This document shows, piece by piece, positions 23,509 to 34,302 of a stretch of 64,000 nt of DNA. The translations under genes and the position numbers were made by a program. Location: contig JAPDOI010000131.1 of the NCBI GenBank assembly GCA_029168955.1, positions 1,240,001 through 1,304,000 of the forward strand, in the 5' to 3' direction. A model generated the notes under the pieces. It saw only the letters and a list, made by a program, of their open reading frames with translations. It was not told the DNA's origin and did not search any database. Within the stretch, counting starts at the first letter, position 1. Each line of letters starts with the position of its first letter. This DNA is from Aplectana chamaeleonis (Eukaryota > Nematoda > Chromadorea > Rhabditida > Cosmocercidae).

Positions 23509-24028
23509 TTCTCCTAAAAACTTTGTTCCAAAGTAAGCAATGTGTCTCTTAAGAAGGGGTCTCGATGCTGATTCCAGATGTCTCTTTGGATCAACGAATG
23601 GTCTATTTTGAACAAACGGGTTTTTATGCCCAAAACGCAAACGATATCACCGGTATTGCACTTCATCCTAGCATTGCGCCCCTTAATGGCGAACACTTCT
23701 CTAAATGCTGAGTAGTCTTGAAACAAAACGATTCAAAAACTCGAAGTTTCACAGAGCAGCGAAAACCATCACTGTAAAAATTTGTAGTCACATGCACAAC
23801 GTTAATGGTTCTCGTAAGATTCTGTGTCTGTGTTTCAACGCAGCTGTTATGAAGACTACTTAACCTGGTTTATTGTCCGATTAACCTGGGTGAGGTTTTC
23901 ATCGAGATTTCTACATTCAAGTATCAGAGCTAGATGTATGCAATTTGTGTTTGATTAGCATGGAATTTTATTTGGATAACGGTTTGGTGACTTCCGCATT
24001 CGTATGGGTTTGGAAAGCTAAAATACAT

Positions 24029-24111
24029 GACTTACTTGACTTAATCGGTTGCCTTTCGCCTGACGCGGTCATTCCGCTTCTTCACCGAGGTGTGCCGTCC
24101 TAGTAGTCAGC
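24029..24111 (-). mobile_element. RTE 3'-end copy, 5'-truncated
   Basis: The reverse complement reads CTGACTACTAGGACGGCACA through GATTAAGTCAAGTAAGTC and matches the last ~80 bp of the 7.8-kb RTE with only a few differences. Severe 5' truncation is typical of target-primed reverse transcription. Confidence 0.85.
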
Positions 24112-24119
24112 AGTATACC

Positions 24120-24420
24120 TTGACCGAATCGAATGATTAGAAAAATCATTCGATTGAAAAACTCGACTTCGAATTATTCGAAAAGTCGAATATTCGAAAA
24201 AGGCAAATTCCCGAATTATTCGGGAAGTCGAATATTCGAAAACTTCAAAATTCTGAATTATTCGAAAAGTCGAATATTCGAAGTCCAAAATCCCGAATTA
24301 TTCGAAAGGTCGAATATTCGAAAAGTTCAAAATCCTGAATTATTCGGAAAGTCGAATATTCGAAAATTTACGGAAACATTCGAATGAAATCGATAGTCGA
24401 CTTTTTCGAACAAACTGAGT
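24120..24420. repeat. TCGAATATTCGAA-rich tandem repeat
   Basis: About five ~45-50 bp units each carry GAATTATTCG, AAGTCGAATATTCGAA and an A/T-rich spacer. CGAATATTCG is itself palindromic. The left edge holds a hairpin (ATCGAATGATT mirrored by AATCATTCGAT). It may be the subterminal-repeat zone of a DNA transposon. Confidence 0.65.
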
Positions 24421-24954
24421 TTCCGAAACATTCCATTGACCCACGCGCAGGTTGCGCGCCAAGGATGCACACTGACGCAAATCGTAGATGTGTTTCGAAA
24501 TCAAGGTGGAGCGAAACTATCAATAATGACTCACTTATGTGACTTGCGACTCGAAAGGAGTCCTCACCATAAGGCGGAGTTCAGAGCTCATTTGCGGCGC
24601 AACGCGACGCTATAATTAAGGTTTCGGCATAGTGACGAAGGTGCGAGCGACGCGAGAGAGCGAGCGATTGGGGGCGTGGCCTAACAAATTCCGCGGCGAA
24701 GTCGCCGGCAACCTCGCATGGTGTGATTTCTATTAGAGCGCGAATGCAATTTAGAGACTTTCATTCCATCATTTTGGTGCTGCCGAGATGTCGTACGTTC
24801 GTGCCGTGGCAGTGTGGAGGAAAGAAGACCACCTCCGTGGTCACCTGGAATGGAAAAAGTGTCCAATGCTTTGGATGAAAGAGGTGGGTGCATCTCTCCA
24901 GTTCGGGTCTCAGTTCTGTGAGGCATCGCGATCCTTGATTCTGTTGTGTTCAGT

Positions 24955-25041
24955 GCTCTGCCCCCAACAACTCTGATCCTTCTCTTACCAACCGCCCCCT
25001 CTCTATTGTACATATTAACCTCAACGGCCTTCGAGCCAAGC
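24955..25041 (+). pseudogene. LINE endonuclease, N-terminal fragment (non-RTE)
   Basis: Reads in one frame to VHINLNGLRAKL, the NxNGLRAK entry motif of LINE endonucleases. The frame is interrupted after the Leu codon by the palindromic element at 25044. Removing that element and one TA makes this run directly in frame into the endonuclease fragment at 29476 (KLYELSHFA). The clade is likely R1/Jockey/CR1-like rather than RTE, judged from downstream motifs. Confidence 0.75.
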
Positions 25042-25043
25042 TA

Positions 25044-28000
25044 CGGTGCGGTCGGCTGCCAAGGGTAAAAAGGCGGCGGCGGGCGGCGGCCGCCGCCGTT
25101 TTTGTGCGGCGCCCAACTTAGGAACTGTTTAACGCGTTAAACGACTTACTCGGCTGATTATGTTTTTGTGGCATACTTGAAGCAGCCCTATGATTCCACC
25201 AATGAAGTTTGGAGAAATTTCGACTTGTTTGAATTTTTCCGAAAAATTGAACTGGAAGAGTGGCGAGTCTTCAGATGCTCATAAACATTTCCAAAACAAC
25301 GTAATATCGTCAGAGATAATAGTAAGTGGTGCAGAATATTCGGTATTACAAAAATAAAATATTTCCTTAAAAAACACCGAGCTGTGAAGAAAAATACTCT
25401 AGACGAAATTTGCAATTGAGCACTGCACTGGTTGATTGAAATTAATTTTGATCACAGACAGGCCTGTGGTGGTTGAAATGTTATAATGTCGATTCAAATA
25501 ATTTGTGTACGCAACCTCGAAACTACCAAAGAATTTTCTTGTCGATCGGGCATTTTCGAAAAAAAATCTGAAATTTGGTGTTTTGTTTTTGGGAATCCAG
25601 TGTCTATTAAAAACCCCAAACAAAAGTATTCCTTTATGGTAATGAATGCTTACTGTCAAGACAAGTATGTGACACCACTAGTGGGTTATTTGCTCATTTT
25701 CGGTTTCTGATTTCCAAATTATCATTGACTCAACATTGTTCTGCGGGACGCAATTAAATTTTATGAGGCCCTCGACTGTATAACTCCTTTAAAGTAGATT
25801 TTTCGAAAGAGTTAACTATGTAAAAGTTCATGTGGGCATCAATAAAAAATATCAGAATAGGATAAACACGAAAACGAGAAAATTTGAATTTTTTTTTGAA
25901 AAATTCGTCTTTCTTGTTTTTTATTCTTCGGTATTCAGCACCTATTTAAAACAATTGATGGGCAGTGCAGCGATTATAACCCTGGTATCGGATGAGAGCT
26001 CATATTTCCGCGCTATGAGTTAGTTTGAGGCAGATTTATCGAAGAATGGGTGAGAAAGGTTTTTTCAAAAAGTGCTCCGCGCTCACATTAGTGACGTTTT
26101 TTTGATATTTGGCCGTATGTGAATTTATATGAGGAAAGGGCTGTGGAACTGCAGCAGGTGTTTTCCACGTGTCAGCGAAAGTTTCTGAAATCCATGGAAG
26201 ATTTTTACAGAAAATGATTGAACTTCGGTTTTGCAAAATAATATTATATCAAAGTTCAATATTTACGCCAACGTCAAACATTCTCCGTTCGAGCTCAATA
26301 CATGCTCTTGTCACATACGAAAGAAAAAGAAGGGTTGCTATCGAATCTCACATTATGGACGAGAATCATTAAATGGTGATAAGAAGAAATAGGAGCCGAA
26401 CCCAGCTCCTCACGCTAATAATTCTTTGCCTAAGAGTATACTGATTCAAAAAGGTTTCATATCGTGATATTGAAGCGGAAAGGTTGCACATAGAATACTA
26501 ATGAGCTAAGTCTCTTAATGGTCATAGAATAGAATCTTAAACGTGGATGCGAAGAATCTCGATTTTTTCGTCGATGGAATTCGGAGCTCTGGGCGCGATC
26601 TGAGCTCACTGATGACAGACGGGTGTCATTAAAATAAATCGACGAAATGCGTGCTCGCCCAAAAAAACACCTAAACAATATTCAGATACATAGAAAGAGT
26701 TCTTGTGCCAAATTTTGTGCGAAATGTCATTCTTCGAGGGTAGCTGTGAACTGAAAATGATCAAAGTTCAGACTGAAAGCGAAATTTGAAGAAACGTGAA
26801 CTCGTCAATACTGACAGGATTTTTCACAGTAGTATAGAGATTACGAATGTGTAGGTTATGGCAAATATCCTGACTCCTCTGAATATGCCCTGATTCGTTC
26901 CTCTGGCATCGATATGCCGTCGCCCTGCTAATCGCTGACTTCGCACCTCCAGTTGGACGCGTCAGGTCACCACAACGGCCCACCAACAGCACAGGATTCA
27001 ACGTATCTCATTAGAATAGAAGTAACTTCTGAAGTCTTGGTATTTTGAGAATGTTCATGGTTTTCATACGTATGCATCACGGAAAAACACGAAATTTCAA
27101 AATTCTATTCAACTAATCGGATAAATCCTCCGAATCCTCACTTGAATCGAGTGGAAAAAAATTGACTTTTCCCATTTTCTTTACTCATTCAAAAGATCTG
27201 AGGTTTTATCGAACTCACTCATTCATTCGAAAATATAAAAACGCGTTATTCGAAAAATTCACTCATTAGGAAAGTTTGAATGTGTCTTATTCGAATGCGT
27301 ACATTCATTCGGTATTTTTAAGGCTATAGAAATCTCACTTCTTTTGAATGAGTAAAGAAGATGGAAAAAGTCTATTTTTATTTCTATTCGATTCAAATGA
27401 GAATTCGGAAGATTTTTCCGATTAGCTAAATAGAAACTCGAATTTTCTTGTTTTTCGGATTAAATAATGAGTAGTTTGTAAATTCCAGAAGTTACTTCTA
27501 TTCTAATGAGATACGTTGAGTCCTGTGCTGTTGGTGGGCCGTTGTGGTGACCTGACGCGTCCAACTGGAGGTGCGAAGTCAGCGGTTAGCAGGGCGACGG
27601 CATATCGATGCCAGAGGAACGAATCAGGGCATATTCAGAGGAGTCAGGATATTTGCCATAACCTACACATTCGTATCTCTATACTACTGTGAAAAAATCC
27701 TGTCAGTATTGACGAGTTCACGTTTCTTCAAACTTCGCTTTCAGTCTGAACTTTGATCATTTTCAGTTCACAGCTACCCTCGAAGAATGACATTTCGCAC
27801 AAAATTTGGCACAAGAACTCTTTCTATGTATCTGAATATTGTTTAGGTGTTTTTTTGGGCGAGCACGCATTTCGTCGATTTATTTTAATGACACCCGTCT
27901 GTCATCAGTGAGCTCAGATCGCGCCCAGAGCTCCGAATTCCATCGACGAAAAAATCGAGATTCTTCGCATCCACGTTTAAGATTCTATTCTATGACCATT

Positions 28001-29473
28001 AAGAGACTTAGCTCATTAGTATTCTATGTGCAACCTTTCCGCTTCAATATCACGATATGAAACCTTTTTGAATCAGTATACTCTTAGGCAAAGAATTATT
28101 AGCGTGAGGAGCTGGGTTCGGCTCCTATTTCTTCTTATCACCATTTAATGATTCTCGTCCATAATGTGAGATTCGATAGCAACCCTTCTTTTCTTTCGTA
28201 TGTGACAAGAGCATGTATTGAGCTCGAACGGAGAATGTTTGACGTTGGCGTAAATATTGAACTTTTGATATAATATTATTTTGCAAAACCGAAGTTCAAT
28301 CATTTTCTGTAAAAATCTTCCATGGATTTCAGAAACTTTCACTGACACGTGGAAAAACACCTGCTGCAGTTCCACAGCCCCTTTCCTCATATAAATTCAC
28401 ATACGGCCAAATATCAAAAAAACGTCACTAATGTGAGCGCGGAGCACTTTTTGAAAAAACCTTTTCCACCCATTCTTTGATAAATCTGCCTCAAACTAAC
28501 TCATAGCGTGGAAATATGAGCTCTCATCCGATACCAGGGTTATAATCGCTGCACTGCCCATCAATTGTTTTAAATAGGTGCTGAATACCGAAGAATAAAA
28601 AACAAGAAAGACGAATTTTTCAAAAAAAATTCAAATTTTCTCGTTTTCGTGTTTATCCTATTCTGATATTTTTTATTGATGCCCACATGAACTTTTACAT
28701 AGTTAACTCTTTCGAAAAATCTACTTTAAAGGAGTTATACAGTCGAGGGCCTCATAAAATTTAATTGCGTCCCGCAGAACAATGTTGAGTCAATGATAAT
28801 TCGGAAATCAGAAACCGAAAATGAGCAAATAACCCACTAGTGGTGTCACATACTTGTCTTGACAGTAAGCATTCATTACCATAAAGGAATACTTTTGTTT
28901 GGGGTTTTTAATAGACACTGGATTCCCAAAAACAAAACACCAAATTTCAGATTTTTTTCGAAAATGTCCGATCGACAAGAAAATTCTTTGGTAGTTTCGA
29001 GGTTGCGTACACAAATTATTTGAATCGACATTATAACATTTCAACCACCACAGGCCTGTCTGTGATCAAAATTAATTTCAATCAACCAGTGCAGTGCTCA
29101 ATTGCAAATTTCGTCTAAAGTATTTTTCTTCACAGCTCGGTGTTTTTTGAGGAAATATTTTATTTTTGTAATACCGAATATTCTGCACCACTTACTATTA
29201 TCTCTGACGATATTACTTCGTTTTGGAAATGTTTATGAGCATCTGAAGACTCGCCACTCTTCCAGTTCAATTTTTCGGAAAAATTTAAACAAGTCGAAAT
29301 TTCTCCAAACTTCATTGGTGGAATCATAGGGCTGCTTCAAGTATGGCACAAAAACATAACCAGCCGAGTAAGTCGTTTAACGCGTTAAACAGTTCCTAAG
29401 TTGGGCGCCGCACAAAAACGGCGGCGGCCGCCGCCCGGCACCGCCTTTTTACCCTAGGCAGCCGACCGCACTG
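25044..29473. mobile_element. 4.43-kb near-perfect palindromic TA-flanked element
   Basis: Ends are CGGTGCGGTCGGCTGCC (left) and the reverse complement of CAGTGCGGTCGGCTGCC (right), with TA at 25042-25043 and 29474-29475. The arms (25044 to about 27033; about 27480 to 29473) are near-identical over ~2 kb, with only scattered substitutions and small indels. The 450-bp spacer is also weakly symmetric about 27258. The TA target and CAGTG-like start indicate Tc1/mariner-type transposition. Mirror-image open frames (for example 26457-26678 minus and 27839-28060 plus) have no recognised domain, and no transposase was found. Confidence 0.85.
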
Positions 29474-29475
29474 TA

Positions 29476-30225
29476 TATGAACTCTCTCATTTCGCACGCA
29501 CTCATCATCCTGATGTTATTATGGCTCAGGAAACCAAGCTATCTCCTTCAGCTACCGCTCGACATCCTAACATTCTTGGCTATACTGCTTATCATGCTCC
29601 TAGGTCATCTCTCGGCGGAGGAGTTCCTACTTTCGTATTATCAAATTTACCCTCTGTTATCATTCCAAACGCCCCTCGTACGGTACTCTTGAGTACCTAC
29701 CTATCCACCTCTCTCTTAAACACCTATATATCTTTTTAATATCTATATCCCTCCTACCACGTCTGTCCCCAATCTTACGACCCTACTCCTTCACTCAAGC
29801 ATCTGTACGACTGCTTCCTTTCACCCTGTTGTCTTCGCAGGCGATTTCAATGCTCATGCATTCTGCTCGTCGCTTGACACTGATGCTAGAGGAAAAGGCG
29901 TCAAAGATTGGGCGGAGGAGTGCGATTTGGTTATCCTCAACGATGACCAGCCCACTCGTCGCCCGGCCAACGGCCGATCCTCTGGTCCAGACATCTCTCT
30001 TGTATCTTCTAATCTCTCTAGCGCCTGCTCTTGGTCGACCGATACAACTCTGTCCAGTGATCATATCCCCGTCTTTGTGCATGTCGATCTCTCGAATTCT
30101 CCTGCTCCTTATTCAGGTATCCGTCAAAGGTCTTATCTTAATCGTTGCCTTGCAGACTGGCGCTTGTTCAGGAAGGTGGCACTTCGCCATGTGGTTGACT
30201 ACCCCTGGAACGGGAACAAAATTTT
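29476..30225 (+). pseudogene. LINE endonuclease, continuation (non-RTE)
   Basis: Continues the endonuclease: HPDVIMAQETKLS with the catalytic Glu (about 29506-29544), GGGVPTFV, then AGDFNAHAF (29837), RPANGRSSGPDIS (about 29955) and SDHIPVF (about 30056). The GDFNAH and SSPDIS-like, SDH arrangement is that of R1/Jockey/CR1-group endonucleases. A frameshift lies near 29730. After about 30225 the sequence switches to a repeat seen at 15020-15090, so the reverse transcriptase is missing. Confidence 0.8.
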
Positions 30226-31095
30226 TTCATTGAAAATATTTTTATTTTTTAATACTTCTGGTCGTCTTCGCCTTTGCCAATCACTTCATCGCCTATGTAC
30301 CTCCACTCTTCTCTACTGCCTTACGGGACGACCCCCCGCGGTATTAATTTTTTCGGGAAAGTTATTTTGAAAGTTGCGGAGGATGGATAGAGTAACATTA
30401 CTGTATGTTGGGTTTTCACTATGGACTTTTCGGTAGGGCGAAAAATGGGAAAAAACATGAAAAATTAGCGGGAGCAATCTCTTCAACCGTCCACCATGGC
30501 TGTGCTTTCGGTTGTTCAAAAGCTAAAATTGGCTGGCTACTATATCTAACACCCGTCTACCTAAATCTGTTTTATTTGGATCAACATGGAAAAAATTTCC
30601 GCTATACATATACTCACTCACTCACCCTCGAACTCGAGATAATCGAAAAAAAATTCCACGTGATCGAGCCAAGTTTGTAGTTTTTAATGAAGGGTCAGCA
30701 AATGTATTGGGCAACCGATTGTCGCCTTCTAAAAATGAAAACTGCTGCCATGATGATAATTTTTAAGAAAGGGTTCATCGCTTTGCTTCTTACAACGGCA
30801 ATGCTTTTTCCTCCGACGGTTCGCAAACGACTTTGATGTGTTCAACAAGGGTGTTTTCTTTACTCGAGAAAATTAATACAAAGTTAGAAGATGTTCACAT
30901 TACAATATTTCTCAATGAACCCGAAATGCTAGCACAAAGAGGTGAGAGGGATAATTCTCGAAGAATGTGAGGAAATGCTCATATACTATAGGGATTCACG
31001 CGATAGAAATTGTAAATCCAGTAAGATTGGAAAAAGCAAGTCAAAATGTGAATGAGAAACCTCGTGGATAAACAATCGAATAAATGCAAAAAATT
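30226..31095. other. No supported gene
   Basis: 30255-30310 resembles 15030-15080 (GTCGTCTTCGCCTTTGCC). The remainder is A/T-rich with no recognised domain. Confidence 0.4.
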
Positions 31096-31098
31096 TGT

Positions 31099-31180
31099 TC
31101 AGAAGGTGCATTGCGGGAATCGAACCCGCAACCCAGCATCCCTTCGTAGTGTAGCATTCCCCATCGTTATCCTCTCGTCC
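31099..31180 (-). pseudogene. tRNA-like sequence (pseudo-tRNA)
   Basis: On the minus strand a D-arm-like GACGAGAGGATAACG is followed, about 45 bp on, by a perfect T arm (TGCGGGTTCGATTCCCGCA). The acceptor stem and anticodon arm do not pair convincingly, so this is probably a tRNA pseudogene or a SINE head rather than a functional tRNA. Confidence 0.45.
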
Positions 31181-31907
31181 ATCCCTTCTCGCTTGTTCGG
31201 GCAATTTCGTTCAAGTGATACGAGAAATGGAATGCACAGTGAGCTTGGAAACGGCTTATATCTCACGAACAGGCCAGAATCCAACCGTCAAACTTGGTTT
31301 AGTTTTTTTTGTAACTAAATGTGTGCCGAGCATATGAACTCACTCCAGCTGCTCCGATTAGGAGGTTACGGGTAGTTTGAAATGATGTTTTTTCTTCTGG
31401 AAGACCGGAAGGTGGGTAGGGGAAACCGATTATAGATTATTGTTACTCTCTACATCCTCCACAACTCGGCAGAACATTTTTCAGTTCCCTCCACCCTTGC
31501 GCAGCTCAGACCCCCGGTGTGAATATCCACGTCCCGCGCCGTACCCTGGGCAGGACGAAAACAAAGTCTAGCTCCATGTTAAGCACCCACAAATGAATCC
31601 ATTTTAGATTACACAACATTAGACCCTATTATTGAGAGGAGATCAAGGTGCACTCTGTAAAGAATATAATGTGTGCATTTGGTAGTGGACGCAATATTGC
31701 GTCAACTCCATTTGCAGGCGACCGGCCGATATCGATCTTCTGGTTCCGAGCCAGATTTACTCTGCCCCCTTGCGCGCTTGTGCGGGGCGAGGGTAGAGAC
31801 AGCGAGAAATTGTGGGGAGAAGGAGACGCAGCGTACGCACGCGCGACGAACGGAACTAAATCACACTCAGAAACAGAGTATATGAAATCTCCTCTGAAAT
31901 ATGAAGA
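31181..31907. other. Unassigned; CAGACCCCC module at 31495-31555
   Basis: Holds the GCAGCTCAGACCCCC box followed by a GTGAATATCCACG hairpin-like phrase, as at 15360. 31690-31860 is G+C-rich without a recognised domain. Confidence 0.4.
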
Positions 31908-32201
31908 AAGCATACAGATTGCTCTTCCATTACTTGTAAAAATACTGCTCAGAATTTCGCCGCATTCGCCGCGCGCGACGTTTTTGAAAAGCCATTGCAA
32001 AAACTATTTCCTTCAAAAACAAAGCACTCTTAGGGAACTTCGGCACACATTTGACATAATTAGGTAGCAATTTAATCTGTGAATATGATAGCGTTTTCAG
32101 AATTCAAAAAAGTCTCCATTCAAAAAAGTTGCATGCATCGGACGCTTTTTGCCAAGTTAGCCAGATGCTCCCCGTTTGTACAAAACTTAGCGCGGGTATT
32201 G
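31908..32201. mobile_element. Tc1/mariner-type MITE, right arm
   Basis: Matches the right arm of the complete MITE at 37274-38064 and ends in the same GCGCGGGTATTG followed by TA (32202-32203). The insertion point is a TA inside the RTE endonuclease. No left arm was found, so it is a truncated or rearranged copy. Confidence 0.75.
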
Positions 32202-32203
32202 TA

Positions 32204-32903
32204 AGCTGATGGCGGCGATGATTCCTCTTGAATGTCGATGCAATAATCAGACCACTGCGTTCACAAAAGTCGACAAGGCGGTAGCCATTGTCCGATGTTT
32301 GCTCCACTGGGTAGAACCATTTACCGAGTACTTCGGACTCCTGATCAAGTCCCATCTTCGCATTTGTGTCAATCCCCACGACAACAGCATGTTGACAAGG
32401 TATCCTGGCTAGCAACGTATTGAGTTCCTCATAAAACGCATCCTTCGTATTGTCTTCGGCGGTTTCATTGGGCGCATGAGCACTCACTATCCACAGATTG
32501 AATCCTCTCTGATCCCGCAGTCGTACGAACGCATTCCGGCACGACGTTGAGCCGAACTCCTTGACCATACCATTGAAATCCTTCCTTACAGCTATTGCAC
32601 AGCCTCCCACTCCCCTATCGTCAGCGTTACTGCAGTAGATGGTGTACTCTCCGACGCTGATGACGGGTCTATCCTTGAGACGGGTTATCTGAAAAGCAGC
32701 AAACGGTGCATCGAAATAGCTCAGAAGTTTGGATAGCGCAGTTTTTTGGATATCACTCGACGGCGATCGACAGTTCAGGGTGTCGAAACTGTGGCTTGTG
32801 ACCAAAGACTCCATGAACTCCCTAGGTACGGATCCTAAGATGTTATGGACCAGAGGCCTTGGTGTGCCGGACGGCGACACCTTTATGCAATGTGCGGGAT
32901 ACT
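32204..32903 (-). pseudogene. RTE copy 2, 5' fragment with endonuclease
   Basis: Minus-strand copy of the first ~700 bp of the RTE. The endonuclease reads without frameshift through TLNCRSPSS, RLKDRPVISVGEYTIYC, VGIDTNAKMG and RNHRRHQL, then stops matching at the TA where the MITE arm begins. The Glu of LQETRL is replaced (AFQITRL), so a catalytic residue is lost. The 5' limit coincides with that of copy 1. The downstream reverse transcriptase is absent. Confidence 0.9.
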
Positions 32904-33162
32904 ATCGCGATATTGTTGTGCACGCTATATCGCTCGAACGTTCGTTGTGTACACTCAAACGTCTGCTGGGTGCATTAGAAGCATTAGAAACAGTGACACC
33001 AACGAGCTGGTACCAACAGATTTGTATACAAACCCCCTAGAATGCATAAAGAAAGAAATCGTTCGAGTACCATTTCAAACCAAAGGACTACGAAGAAAAC
33101 TTATAAAATGGGTGAGTGGCGAAAACTGGAAAGTTGTATCATCAGCTGTATCGGTGTATTGC
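32904..33162 (+). other. Possible exon-like open stretch, unrecognised
   Basis: A plus-strand frame open over about 33000-33116 (DLYTNPLECIKKEIVRVPFQ, then KGLRRKLIKW) ends at ATGGGTGAGTGG, a plausible splice donor. It lies between the RTE fragment and a MITE and has no match I recognise. It may be a host or transposon exon relic or chance. Confidence 0.2.
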
Positions 33163-33166
33163 TTAA

Positions 33167-33714
33167 AGGCAGTGGTCACGATGAAAATCGTTATCGAAAA
33201 AACTACAAAAATCAGCTTAGATCAAAAACAGCTGAAAAACTATGAAGGTAGCGCGGTGAAAAACGGTCTAGAATTAGAGTTTCTAGGGCCCAAAGAAGCC
33301 AGTTCGTGCACACGTGCACAGCGATGACGAAACAGATCGCAGTCTCATGCCGAGCAGTCAAAAATCATCGACATTCAGAGTACGAAATAAATGCAAATTT
33401 AACGAATAAAAACAGTTGAATAATGAAAGCATCACTTCAGTCAATGTTTTTGACTAGATGTGTACATAAATTCTAAGGTTCATTGATTGACATTCAATTT
33501 CAAGCTAGCTGATGTTCTTGATATAAGAGGTCATCGATGCCGATGATGTGGAGTGGGCTCGTCCACCATCAAAAAACAAGAAAGTTCAGGTTTCAAATTT
33601 GGCCCAAAACAGTGGTTTTTTCGCGATTTTTTCTCATAGGTCCTACTACTCGAGACCCAGGAAAGGATTTGGAGAGAAAAAGACGACAAGCATATTTGAT
33701 CGCGACCACTGCCT
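33167..33714 (-). mobile_element. 548-bp TTAA MITE, family 548, copy 2
   Basis: Inverted relative to 22029-22576. Ends are AGGCAGTGGTCACGATGAAA and GATCGCGACCACTGCCT, and TTAA is at 33163-33166 and 33715-33718. It serves as the empty-site reference for the nested copy at 40113-42641. Confidence 0.85.
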
Positions 33715-33795
33715 TTAACAAACAACTATTCGGTATCCCCTATTATGGTGAGGGCAATTGAATTCGACTCACCTCGGAGGCTTCGCAACGAGGTC

Positions 33796-34125
33796 GCGTA
33801 GGTGTCTTGGAAAACACCTACGCGGCGTCAACGCTCAGCCGACGAGGCAATCGGCTCTTTTACGTTGTGCGATTGCGGAGCCTACTTCGCTATGGGGCTG
33901 AGCAGAGTGCCACCGCGGCGCGGCGCGGTCTGATGATGGAGAGCCGTATTGATAGATCGCCGCGATCTATCAATACGCCTCTCAATCATCAGGCCGCGCC
34001 GCGCCGCGGTGGCACTCTGCTCAGCCCCTATCGGCGTGCAGGCAGGGCGAATTGAAATGAAGGCACCGCAATGTGACCGTGTAGGTGCCTATAGGGCACC
34101 TACACGGCCGCATTGCGGTGCCGTC
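33796..34125. repeat. Cluster of three hairpins
   Basis: Hairpin 1 (33796-33823): GCGTAGGTGT mirrored. Hairpin 2 (33893-34029): 66-bp arms meeting at 33960/33961, G+C-rich with CCACCGCGGCGCGGCGCGG. Hairpin 3 (34060-34122): 31-bp arms, containing GTGTAGGTGCC. The phrase GTAGGTG is shared by hairpins 1 and 3. No ORF is credible through this region. Confidence 0.85.
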
Positions 34126-34302
34126 ACCGCAGATTTTCTCAGAGTAGAGGCCCTAACGACGACGTGCACGCAGCGGTTCTCCATCACGTGTACTTGCCGA
34201 ACTGCTGTGGATTCGATCAACATCCCCCATTTATTGCTCGGAGTTCATGCAGTTCACCAAAAGATGCGAAAAATCAGTCGCCCACACGTTTATCTCATAA
34301 AA

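Noticed and set aside
26457..28060. Identical 73-residue open frames at 26457-26678 and 27839-28060 as a duplicated gene
   Set aside because: They are mirror images within the two arms of the palindrome, without a recognisable domain.
31099..31180. Functional tRNA gene
   Set aside because: The T arm is perfect, but the acceptor and anticodon stems could not be paired by eye. Kept as a pseudo-tRNA.
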